From Parietaria judaica (Eukaryota; Streptophyta; Magnoliopsida; Rosales; Urticaceae), in contig OX940860.1 of the NCBI GenBank assembly GCA_954871525.1, positions 25,948,001-26,012,000 on the forward strand: a stretch of 64,000 bases of DNA. The letters are read 5' to 3'. The position numbers and the translations under genes are program-made. Under the pieces are notes generated by a model that was not told where the DNA came from, did no database searches, and saw nothing but the letters and a program-made list of their open reading frames with translations. Positions 48,787-60,200 of the stretch are shown one piece after another. How positions within the stretch are numbered: position 1 is the stretch's first letter; each line of letters begins with the position of its first letter.

Positions 48787-49501
48787 GAAGTTATTATCTA
48801 ATTAAAACAATTGTGCCTGCAATTTATGGCATTGTGAGATAAAATATTTTTAACTAATTATTCCTCTTCTCTAGTGTTCGCATCATTTGATGTTATTTTC
48901 ATCTATTCAAGTAGACAAGTGTAATAAGATTTGTTCCTAGTTTTGATTTATGAGACGAAGAAAGTTAAACGATATATATATATGGTACAAGTTTCTATAA
49001 TATATATACTATTGTAAATAATATTTATTAATTTTTTTTGTTCAAATACAATTAATTACTTTGGCAATCTCTCCAAGATGGTCTTTGATTGTGTAAGTCT
49101 TCCATCAATATATTTAAGAAATAAAGCCATGGTTAACGGGAAGCCTTTGACTTTGAGTCTTCTAGCAAAGTATACGTAAAGGATTTGTTGTGTATTTAAA
49201 ATAATTTTATTTGAGAAATTGTAGCCACATAACAATTATATATACTGTATCAAGTTATAATAATATGTCCACATTTAGAATCGACAAACGTCAAAGAATC
49301 AAAGAATATTTATCAAAACCCTAAACCAATATCAAATATATAATGTAGCATTTGAAAAGCAAGACAGACAGGACAAAATTATTCGAAGACTCAGAGATTG
49401 AGCTAACACCAAACAACATCAAATATGAACAATTACATGAAGTATCCGATAGTTTTGTCTACGGTATGTGCACGTTCCACGCTCTCCGATCCGATGTACT
49501 C
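48787..49501. other. Convergent intergenic region between the H+-ATPase and the first PLA2-like gene
   Basis: Should hold the two 3'UTRs. AT-rich; no other feature seen. Confidence 0.4.
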
Positions 49502-50427
49502 TTAACGCTTCGGCAGAATCTTCGGTATATTTCTTAGCCACCCGAAAATCAGAGGCTTTAAGTTCACAAGCAGCATCCTGTACGGTATTAGAAAAAACCT
49601 GAAACCTGCCATTCAAATTTAGATAAGAATAAGTATAAGAAGATAAAAACCAATAATAACATAAGCAATTTATGCCACAAAATAACCTACAAATAATAGC
49701 GGCAAATTTATATACTTTCGCAGCAAAAAATTAATTTGTCAATTTATGCCACCTGAAACCGTGTTCGGTGTCGACCGAACACCAAACCCAATTCAAAACC
49801 CGGTAGCCGGGTAAAAATTGTACGTGATTGAAAGATACATTATCAATATTGAAATATATATATATATAGTATAATGAGTGGTAGTATTATACCTATTCTG
49901 CACAATGTCTTGTATATAAAAGCACGAAGAGGGCTTCCTTTGATCTTCATGTCGCGCTTCTCCAAGCTCTTGACAAACGCCAAATCGGCCATGAGCAGCT
50001 CGGCCTGGTCTTGCGTGTCGTACCCCATGTTGTGGCGGTAGCAGCACATGTCCAACTCATCAATCGGCGGCAGATCCCACACCGGCGACCCGCTCTCCCT
50101 CCCGCTCGACCAGTTGGGCCCGCAGTAATTCCCGTACCTCGGGACAAGCCGCGCGAGGAACGCCCTCATGCCCGTGTGCCACGGCTCCACCGAGACGTAC
50201 GGCTTGAAGCCATACTCAAGCGCTTCACTCCACTCATCGCGACTCTCCTTCTCCGCGTCCGCTCTCAGGCCCGTGATCAGACGCGTCTTGGGCCTTAGTA
50301 TGATCGCCTTACGTAGGACTCTGGCGGCGAGCCACGAAAGGACGGAGCTGACGTAGCTCCAGAGCTTGACGTCGGGGAAGTTGGAAGCTTCGTTGGTTTG
50401 GGGTTCGAAGTTTTCACAAACCGTCAT
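49502..50427 (-). CDS. Phospholipase A2-like protein, copy 1 (HD to HN change), 212 aa
   Basis: Two coding exons: 49893-50427 and 49502-49605, phase 1 junction (AATAG|GTATAA donor, GGCAG acceptor). Contains the calcium-loop motif YGNYCGPNWSSG (99-110) and the active-site helix LDMCCYRHNMGYDT (125-138), then AELLMADLAF. In active secreted PLA2s the His is followed by a calcium-binding Asp; here it is N133 (codon AAC). The C-terminus FFLIPYRMLLVN...FGWLRNIP matches copy 2 in the frame chosen, which is why the overlapping alternative frame was rejected. No clear signal peptide; a hydrophobic stretch lies at about 23-36. A 5' leader exon ending at a GTGAGT donor near 51250 is shared with copy 2. 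Family role: sn-2 hydrolysis of phospholipids; activity here is doubtful. Confidence 0.85.
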
Positions 50428-50499
50428 CTCGTCCAAATCGATGTACTGGCAAAAAAAATTCTCATAAATTAAAGTAAACGACAAGAATAATCAAACAAT

Positions 50500-51245
50500 T
50501 AAAGGAAACGACAATTGAGAGTATAATAAGAACACCCACTCTCAGTTTGCGAATAAACGACAGTATATGCTTCCACTCACAAGAAGAACGATAAAGAGGA
50601 AATAAACTAAGCTAAGCTATTATGCTTCCTTAAATAGGAAAACTAATTCCTAATTAGAATAGGACTATGGATAATATCTTTAACGAATTAAGATTATTAA
50701 ATAACATCTCACTATATCTTTTTTAATATAAAAGATAATTAAAGCATCTTTGACCAAGTCAAGTTAATTATCACAACACAGTGAGTTATTTCTTCGAAAA
50801 TTAAAGAGAGAGAGCAAAATGCCAACGAAGCAAATTGCGTGAAAGGTGGATTCGAAAGAAATACTGCATGATCGACGTTGAGATTTTTGAGGCCAAAGAC
50901 GATGAGTAATTTTGGGACCCTTGACAAATTAAATTTTGTTGCGAAAGTATATAAAATTAAATTTTGTTGAGAAAGTATATAAGATATTTGTATGATAAAT
51001 AATTATTCATTCAAATATGAATCATTTAGCGTCTTTAAAGGAAAAAGTACTAATCAAATTTATAAAGTCGATTTTCTATGTCGTATCCTTTTCGATAAAC
51101 AACATTGTTAAACTACTCAACCTATATTATTTTGAATCGGGATCTCTAAATTAGATATTTTAAGGCTTCTAAATTTGAAATAATTTTTTTTCAATAAGCG
51201 CAAGCCTATTTTGCTTCCCACTGGCCGGGATATTGACTAAAAGAA
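50500..51245 (-). other. Leader intron of PLA2-like copy 1
   Basis: No coding sequence seen; shares short blocks with the 54900-55620 leader intron of copy 2, as expected for a segmental tandem duplication. Confidence 0.35.
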
Positions 51246-51250
51246 CTCAC

Positions 51251-51345
51251 CGTTGCAGACAGAGACTCAGAGAGAGAATATGTTCTGAAGAGACGACAAA
51301 AAGTCAAGAGAGAGCCAGATTTTCACAACCTTCTTCAATCTTCTT
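51251..51345 (-). other. Probable 5'UTR exon of PLA2-like copy 1
   Basis: The donor CAACG|GTGAGTT (minus strand, at 51250) equals the one at 55625 upstream of copy 2; flanking words (CATGATCGACGTTG/CATGATCGAACATTG) are also shared within the intron. The intron acceptor is TTTGCCAG near 50449. The upstream end of the exon is a guess. Confidence 0.45.
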
Positions 51346-51381
51346 CTTTGTTATTGTTTGGTGGAATGTGAGATAGATGCG

Positions 51382-51715
51382 TTTGGCACAGCTTATTTAG
51401 CCCTGTTTTTGTTTTAAAAATAAACTAAACCGTTTTTCAGGTGTTTCGTAAAATTGTTTTTCCAAAAAACACAAAATCGATTTTGAATTTTGTACATGAA
51501 CTGTAAAAGCTAGAATTCGTAGCTTTTGGTTTTTTCTAAAAACAAAAATACGGTTTTAGTCTATTTTAGTCTTTTTAGCCTAAATAATTTATTTACCAAG
51601 CACTAAATTAGTTTTTGTTACCAGCAACAACTGTTTTATAAATAATTTACCAAACACCTGTTCGGTTTTTTTTTTTTTAAAGTTTTTTTTTAACTAAAAC
51701 TAAAACCTGGGTCCA
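51382..51715 (+). repeat. Dispersed repeat, copy B (about 335 bp)
   Basis: Same sequence as 15606-15960, same orientation, with scattered substitutions and small indels. Lies between the leader exon of PLA2 copy 1 and copy 2. Confidence 0.75.
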
Positions 51716-53100
51716 TTGTTTGGTTATTTATAGTATTTGTTTTATTATCTAATCTTCTTTAATCTTTAATCTTCGATGTTATTTAATATTTATCTATTGT
51801 TGATTAAATATGCGAACAATTGTGCTACGATTTTACGATTAAATATTATTAATTGCTTCTTCCATGTCATATATTATTTTTATTTTTATTATCCACTTAA
51901 GACTAACGACCATTGTCTATAGTATTATATTTTAAAATTCATAAAGATTTTTTTATCATCTTAATTCTTGTTCGTTTACCTATGCGAATTCCTTGGGTCC
52001 CAATTTTATTATTATCTTTTAGCAACTTAAAGTTTATAATGGAGCTACATGTACCCTAACCAATTTTATAATGATAAAAGTATCTAATGTTTGATATATT
52101 AAGTATTAACTTGAATATTTTTTTCATCCAATTATTTTTTGTCTATCAGTCAAGTGGCGTGCCGCGTCACATTGCCACATATTTGATTGCCATGTGACGT
52201 GGCATTTTATTTATTATTTTGCTGATTTTTTAACTTTTATTTTATAAAAAAAAAAAAAAATTAATCATGAAAATTATGAATTATCGTTATAAAAATATTG
52301 GGACACTTCAAAAATAGAGTATACCAAGTTTTATAACAAATAAGTTTCTAGAAAATATAATTTACCTTATTTTAATATTTGAAATCTAAATCTTTTAATC
52401 TTGCTTTCAAGTAATTTGATGGAATAATTATAAATCCAAGCATGAAATTTTTCGTTCTGGATTTAGCTTCAAAATTTTTTTGGAATTCACCATTGTGAAT
52501 GGAATAATAAGAAACCATAACAAGAACTTTCTAGTTCTGAATTATTTTTAAAATTAAAATTTTCTTGTTCTGAAAATTTTCAAAACCAAAATTTTTAGTT
52601 CTGAATGTACCCGATTTTGGCTAAACCAGAACCAAAATCCGGTTTTTTAGCGTATCCACGAAGGAGGATGAATTTGTTATAATAATATTAAATAAATAAA
52701 TAAAAACTTTCTTAGTTCCCTACTTTTGATATATACGCTTGATTATATCAAATACCCAAAAAAAAAAAGTATTGGAGGGGCTCTAGCGCGTAATAACAAA
52801 GTTGAGAATTGAGATAGTTATTTGCACTTATGTTCAAAATTCAGGAGGAGGTAACGGCAAATGTACTCGATTTTGTTCCATCAAAAGTTGAGAAATTAAG
52901 CCAAGATCGCTAATAAGCATTCGATTAGAGTCCTCTAGCATGATACATCTAACAGATATTATGCCTATATGCAACTTCAATATGAATTATTAACAGATAT
53001 CTACAAGATATGATTTTTCTAATAAGCTAACAACAATCACGCAAAATATCAGACGATATTTTTTACGATATATACATGTGTCACGTACTCCGATGAACTC
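51716..53100. other. Intergenic between the two PLA2-like genes
   Basis: AT-rich with an A-run at 52246-52260; no gene or repeat end recognised. It should contain the 3'UTR of copy 2 near its right side. Confidence 0.35.
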
Positions 53101-53865
53101 TCAAGACTTCGGTTGAGCCCACGGGACGCTGCTGAGCCATCCGAACTGAGCAAGAGGCTTCCCCAACTGTAGATTCACAAGCTGCGTTCTGTAAGGTATT
53201 AGAAAATTCCTGAGACCTGCCATTCAAATTCAGGACAACAATCAGTGATAACACATATAGTTTGCAAGACACATGTCATAAAGATTGACAGATAAAAATT
53301 TAACTAAAACCGGCAACCGGTTATTGGAGTCCGGCGTGGACCGAAAACCTAGCCCAGTTTAAAGCCCAACACAATCAGTATGAAGACAAAAACCAATAAT
53401 AACATATGTAGTTTATGGCTACGAATAATCTTAATAAAACGGTAAGTCGGTAACTGTGATTGGTATGGCCCAAACACCAAAACCAATCTAAAAACGGTTC
53501 ATGTGTAAAAGTTTTACGCCTGTATATATAGTAATTGAAAGACACATTATTAAAATCAACATATGCATGGTCAGGATGAAAACAAAAAAAAAACATAAAC
53601 ATAAACATGAACATAAAAATTAATAAAACAAAAACTGGTTATTGGTGTTTTAGTGGACCGAACACCTAAGTCACTTTAAAACCCGATTCTCGTAAGAAAA
53701 CAATCAGTTATAACTTATAAGACCAAAACCAGAAATAACATATGTAGTTTATGGCTACGAAATAACCTTAAAATAAAATAACATAAAATGAGTAACCGTG
53801 TTCAGTGTGGACTGAACACCACAAACAATGTAAAACTGGTTCCCGTGTAAACAATTTACCCATAT

Positions 53866-53906
<41 letters not shown>

Positions 53907-54839
53907 GGATTGACGTATGTATAGTGTAGCCTCCAAACAAGAAAAAGAAAACAAAGTAAAAACAAATATAAACATTAAGAATTTAATAAAACAACCAACA
54001 ACCGGTTATTGATGTTCACTGTGAACCAAACACCTAAGTCGGTCAAAAACCCAATCCTAGTCAGAAGACATAAACCAGTAATAGCATATGTAGTCCATGG
54101 CTAGGAAATAAACTACTAATAAAAAAATTAATGAACGGGTAACCATGTTTGGCGTTAGACCGAACACCAAAACAAAGTTAAAAACCGGTTCAGGTGTAAC
54201 TAGTGACCTGACTTTATAGAATTTGAAAGACACATTATCATGATTGACATGAAAAATAAGAATGCTTTGTAGTATACCTGTTGTGCACATTGTCTTGTAT
54301 ATAAGAGCAACATGAGCGTCTCCTTTGGTCTTCATATTCGGCCTCTCCAAGCATTCTAAAAACGCCAAGTCGGCCTGAAGCAGCTTGGCCTGATCATGAG
54401 TGTCATACCCAATGTCGTGGCAGTAGCAGCACATGTCCAACCAATCGATCGGTCGCCGATCCCAGATGAGAGACCCGTTGTCTTTCCCACTCGACCAATT
54501 GGGCCCACAGTAATGTCCGTACCTCGGGAAAAGCTGCGAGAGAAACGCCCTTGCGCCTGTATGCCACGGCACCTTCGAAACGTACGGCCTGAAACGCAAA
54601 GGGCGCCTTTGAAAATCGTTCTTGTGGGTCTGCTCTGTATCCGCTGTGATCATCTTATCTCGTGCTCCACTGGCGAACCACGGAACGAAGGAAAGGAGGG
54701 AGACTCCCCACAACTTGACATCAAAGGCAGAATTCGAAGCCTCTTTGGTTTGTATCACAACGGTGGTACTGGACTCATAGCTTGAGCCCGGTTTTGGGCT
54801 GCTCTGGGTTTTAAAGTTCCCAAAAGAACCTAGTGCCAT
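53101..54839 (-). CDS. Phospholipase A2-like protein, copy 2 (HD intact), 225 aa
   Basis: Two coding exons, 54278-54839 and 53101-53216, joined in the same phase and at the same position as copy 1. Calcium-loop YGHYCGPNWSSG (108-119) and active-site helix LDMCCYCHDIGYDT (134-147) with H141-D142. C-terminus LRNFLIPYRTQLVNLQ...FGWLSSVP. The start was chosen at MALGSFGNF, in register with MTVCENF of copy 1 (both preceded by D-E). N-terminal S/T-rich segment and a hydrophobic stretch at about 44-56. The 1061-bp intron is expanded by a threefold tandem repeat. Tandem duplicate of the gene at 49502; this copy keeps all visible active-site residues. Confidence 0.85.
53384..54240 (-). repeat. Tandem repeat (about 340-bp units) in the intron of PLA2-like copy 2
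   Basis: The block AA(G)ACAWAAACCAGTAATA(A/G)CATATGTAGTYYATGGCTA begins near 53386, 53719 and 54065 (spacings about 335 and 346). Each is followed by GGACCGAACACCAAA-like and AAAACCGGTTC.(T)GTGTAA-like words and then GAAAGACACATTATCA. A single related unit is present in the intron of copy 1 (49645-49850). Confidence 0.75.
53874..53903. repeat. (TA)n microsatellite
   Basis: A 30-bp TA run within the same intron. Confidence 0.95.
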
Positions 54840-55625
54840 TTCATCGAAATAGAACAAGACAGTTTAATCGAAATCACACTATCTAGCGAAACCGCTGCCC
54901 TGCCAAAAAGAATTTTCACAAAATTAATCATCCGCATTGAATTGGACAAAAACCCGGAATTTTAACTTGTTAGCTATACAATATAGAATTAAAATAAAAC
55001 CTATAATCGTTGGCAAATATAAAACCGAAACACACATGTATAAATAAAATTCACCGAAGAGATGAATTCCCGAATATGTATTGAATAAAGAAACCAATTA
55101 CAAAGGTTCATTCCTCCGAGAACACGAAAAAGCTCTCCCAAAAACATGAAAATGGCACAAAACCCTAGTCGCCATTGTACATGATGGATTAGGGTTTCCT
55201 AAACTCTCCCAAATTAATGCCTAATACTTAAAATATGAAATAATATAACAATTTAATTGCTGATAGTTCCACATTTGGAACTCCCAATTGCGTGATTCCA
55301 TTAAAGGATCAAAAGATTACTAAACTCCATTAGCAAGCTTTGAACGAAGCGATTAAGAATCAAACCATACTAACTCAGTAACTTGCTTCGCTGAGTTTTT
55401 GCTTCCAAAATCAACGAGAGAGCCCAAGTACAATAAGATCACACAGAGAGCCCTGAATACAAGGAAGAAAAGAACTAGAGAGCAAAACACGAAGCAATTA
55501 CATGAATGGCGGCTTTCACAGAGGCTTCGCTTGGCTGAGTTTTTTGGTTTGAAAATCGAAGAGAGGCGTCGAAAGAAAGAAAGAAAGGAGAATTGCATGA
55601 TCGAACATTGATCGGAGAAACTCAC

Positions 55626-55720
55626 CGTTGCGGATCGAGAGCGAGGCGTCGGAGAATTATGAAGAAGACGAGGGAAAATCAACAGAAATTACAGGAGAGA
55701 GAGGTTTCTGGAAAGTAAGG
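55626..55720 (-). other. Probable 5'UTR exon of PLA2-like copy 2
   Basis: CAACG|GTGAGTT donor as in copy 1. The intron between 54900 and 55625 contains two diverged copies of a TGCTTCGCT...GAGTTTTT block (near 55382 and 55526). The exon's outer end is not determined. Confidence 0.45.
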
Positions 55721-57274
55721 AAGATATTCTTTGTCCCCTGCTGTGTTGGAGAGGATGATAAGAGTGGGACCCACTTATCTTCTTCACAATACATAGGCAA
55801 ATTCCTGTGGGTCCCATTGGCACTCCAGATAAGAACCAGCTACAGTGCTCCTGCTACGATTAAATCAACGGTTATTCTCGGTATAAGTACCCAAATTTTC
55901 AAATAATAATGATAAATTCTAGTTTTTTGTTTTTTTTTACAATATTCTTGATATTATATAAGACGGATATATAAAAATAAAATAAAAATTGACAAGGTAT
56001 ATTTATAATATCAGAATATTGATATTTTATTTAGAACTTCTTAATATTTTTTTAAGATTATTGATACTTTTGCGGAGATTGTCTTCTAAGAAGTTTTGGT
56101 AATGTTTAATTCAATGATTAACTTCTCTAGGAGGGTACGGGTACCACCTAAATTGGTGAGGAGTCATGGTCGCCGACTGACGGAGAGAGGGCACTGCTGC
56201 GAACTCACCATCTAGCGGACAACATGTCCGTGACGCGCTACATCACCCCAAACGACACATCCGCTGCGAACACGCATGTTACATTTCGGGTTTAAAGATT
56301 ATAATACTCCAACCTCCCACGGCAAGGCGCTATCACGGTTTTATATTTATATCTCTAATCCGGACTTCCAATTTTGTTTGGCAAGCTCTTATTCGGCTTT
56401 TAAAACCGAAATTTATCCTCGTCCGGTTTCAGAAACCCAAATAAAAGTTATGAATTTTTACACTGACCTCTGAAATCATTAAGATCAAAGAGGATTTAAA
56501 ATCATACAATAAAAATACTTGAGATAGATACTACATGAAATGAAATAAAAACTAAACAGAACTCATGATAAAATTATAAAAATAAATTAATACTAACACC
56601 AGTTATCGAACTGGGACAGCGCTTTTGTCATAGCCTCAGCCCTATCCCGGTTCCCCACTTATTAGCCCGGGCCTATTTTCTAGGCCAAAACCGGATCAAG
56701 AATCGTTCCGGGTCAGGCCAAAAGGGCTTTAGAACCCTTTTTTTTTCATAGGCCCGTCCCCAGGCCAAAATTCAACCCCTAAAAGTTACCATATCAAATA
56801 AACAATTAAAAAAAATCAAATGTACTTAGACAAAAATAATATCTAAGGAATTTAATTAAATAAAGCAACACCGAGCATGTTTGTTCCAAGTGTAAAATAA
56901 TCTCAAAAGATGATAAACTATTAAATTACATACTTACATGACCAGGAAAAAAGAAGAAAAAAAACATGACCTATAATAAATCATTATTCAAAGGGACAAG
57001 CCAACCAACATCAGATTGACATAACACGATGTTTCCCAAAAATAAAACCAATTACCAAAATACCCTCATGATATTCTGCTAAAAACACCCGAGGTAAAAA
57101 TAAATAAAAATTATCATTAGACAGACCAAAACACTCTCATTTGGAGAATCCACGAAGGAAATAAATATGAACCGGGGAATTAAACGGCGGCGAAAGTAAA
57201 AGGGATATTACATATGGCATATGCAACAGCGTATCGGAAGCTATACAATGACCCACCTCGCGAGTGCCACGTCA
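55721..57274. other. Intergenic; possible hAT fragment at about 56600-56790
   Basis: 56600-56790 is rich in GGCC/CCGG words (CCCGGGCC, GGCCAAAA) and ends TTCAACCCCTAAAAG, like one end of a hAT MITE (reverse complement TAGGGGTTGAA); the other end was not found. No gene seen. Confidence 0.4.
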
Positions 57275-60200
57275 TCAGTTCCACGGAGGCGAGGAAGGTC
57301 TATAGACAAAATCTTGAGCTGACGTGGCACCGTAGTTCAAGTCGAGGTTATGAAGTTGCTCCATTAGTTGGGAGCGCCTCTCCTTGAAGAAATCAAGCCG
57401 AGTCGTCAATTCCACCAATGCAGAAGACGCGGCCGAAGGATGTCTCTGGTAATCCATCACCTGCAACCGCGTTCAGAGTATATTCCTCGACATCAATGAC
57501 AATTAGAAGAAGAAGAAAAAAAAAAGACGAGAAATTAAATTATAAGCTCTCTCTTTGAACCCTTAAACTTATTTTATCAGCTTGCTCCTCGGAACTTATA
57601 AACTATATTGGTTTACCCTCTAACATTATGACATTTCTTTTTCTCTCAAACTTTAAGAACATAATTGTCGTTTTCTTTGTAAGCTCATTTAATGACAAGA
57701 TGTGCACGTTTCATATATTTCAATATAGCCGTGGAAACTGACGATTTTTTAAAATTTATAATAAAATAAACTGCTAATTGTTTAATTAAGGGATAAACTG
57801 TTGGAGAGGAAAACTAATAACTTCTCAAAAGAGAATGCGCTATATAGTTTTCTCTGCCTCAAATTTTAAGAAAAATAAAGTTGTCTTACGTCTCCGGTTC
57901 TTGAAGTGGACGGCACTATAGCCGAATCAACAGCAGAGAGATCGTCCATTGACATACTACTGGACGCCTCAGCGCTTTTCGTATCGCTCGCAGTGAGGTC
58001 CACATAAGGTTTCCTACCCGGCTGTTGCCTGCTAATCCCATTAGATGCTAATGCTTGCCCTTTTACGTTCCTCCAATCTGTCGGTAACATACTCTCCTGT
58101 TGAAAAATTCGTTAATATTGATTATTTTTTTTTAATTCAGAGTGCTTGTTAATGAAGAGAAATTGACCAAGAATTTTCGAAGGAAAGAAACGGAAAGTTT
58201 TCAGCACCAGAAAAATCTACCTCTGAAGTTGTCCTTTGCTTTCTTTCATGATTGCAAAATGCAATGCTCGTGTCAAAATCTTGCTGGAGAAATCTTCTGC
58301 AGAAACAAATATCGATAGGATGATAAGAAAGATATTGTACTTCAAGATAAACAAATGTCGAGACGCACTATACTTCTAAGAAGAGACATTGGGGGCCTGT
58401 TAGTATCTGTTCTCTGTCGGTTATTTCTTTTGGTTTTTTATTTCCAATTGGTTTGTGGACAGTTGCAGAAACGCATTTGCTACACGATCTGAACAAAATG
58501 TCTAAACCTGAAACTCTGTATGGTAGAATCTGCATTTCATTTCGTAAAAATCTGTTTGATTGTATAAACAGAAAACATCCAAAAAAAATTACCAATAATG
58601 GATTTCGGTTTCTTCAAAAACTTCAAAACCAAAAACTGTCGTAGGAGCTAACTACTTAAACCCTAATGAGCTAGCTCCTTTATAACAGGTCACTTAACCT
58701 TAAACCCTACCCTTTATAAGAGATCATTCGAGCAATGAAGACGGAATGATTTTCAAACTCACTGTTGAGCGGTGTGACTCTGGACATGTTGGTAGCGATC
58801 AGACGCGTCAGCGAGAGACCCATAATGATGTTGCCTCTGCTGATTAAGTTGGTGGTGGAGCTCCGCAACTTTCTGCTTCAATCTCGCCACGTCAGCTTCG
58901 GCGAGAGCAATCTCCTCGAGCTCAGCCCTCGTCTATACATCAACTTAAGCAATTAGTGCATAACACAAGCATTTGAATCAAGACTGAAAAGAAGATTTAA
59001 TTAAAACTCTAGACACCTTAGAATCCATGCTGCGTGAGCTGGAAAACTGCCCCGTTGACATGCTCAAACCAACCTCCAGTGCGGCTCTGAGATCACGTTC
59101 AGCTTGAAGCTGCTCTTGCAATCTTGAAACCTATAATTATTTTTAAAAAGTGAGAATATAGCAAAGTAGGTGAAGATTTTTAGAGCATAATACCAGTATT
59201 ATTGTTTTTATTATTTATTTTTTCTCGTTCAATTACAATTCTAAATCTAGCCATTACCATGCATCGAAAATATAATACAGAATGATAAGCTGATATGAAA
59301 TGAGAAAATAAATCATACTATTCGTGAGATAAGCTTTCTGTTCGTAATAAAAGAAGAATCTCTAAAATCTGTGTAATGTTCGAGTTATATTATATCCTTC
59401 ATATCATTAAGATCATCCTCATTCCATAGTGAATTTCAGCGTCTTGTAAATACGAATCCCATGAGTGACATGTTACAAAGGTTGCCGATTGGCTCAATGA
59501 CTATGTTACGAACAAAATCTTAAAGATATCAGATAAACTGAATTTTATTCATTTTATCAAGGGAAGAAATCCCGAATCCATCAAGAACAAATTTGTTAAG
59601 AGAGGGAAGAGAAAGAAAAGGGAAAAGAGCCGTACATCTTGCTCAAGTGCCAATCGCCTCTCGTGTAAAGCCTGCTTCCTTCTCTCTAAGCTAGCTTGTA
59701 GTATTGCATTTCCCCTAGCCTGCATTGACCACGAAAAGTTAGTCAAAATGCAAACAAATTCAACCCACCAGAAACCGATAGGTACCGGATAGATGATCAA
59801 AGAGAACGGAAACTCTTTATCGAAAAACATAACCCCAGTCTCCAATTCGAGTCAGACTGCGAAAACTCTCCACTAATCAAACAATCACGACTAACCCTAA
59901 TAGTGAGCGCCTTATATAGATTCAGACATCCTTTATTAAACCTAGACCTAAAAGACCTAAAATTCTCCTACCGAAAGAAAATATCACCAGTGAGATGATA
60001 ATGTGGGTCTAACAAAAATCAAGCTGAATAGAAAGATAAATCTACCTCCTTTGCGATCCTGTGTTGCAAGTCGTTTTTGGCAATTTCCAACCTTTGAATA
60101 GCGAGCCTGCAGAGTAATAATAATTAAACTCATTGAGCATGGAGAAAGAGATTAGAAATTACAGACTAAAACTTGTTTCCTACAAAAATAGAAAGCAAAT

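Noticed and set aside
53081..53272. Alternative frame for the last PLA2 exon (RSQEFSNTLQNAAC)
   Set aside because: It would not be in phase with the phase-1 donor; the chosen frame gives FLIPYR...LVN...FGWL, conserved between both copies.
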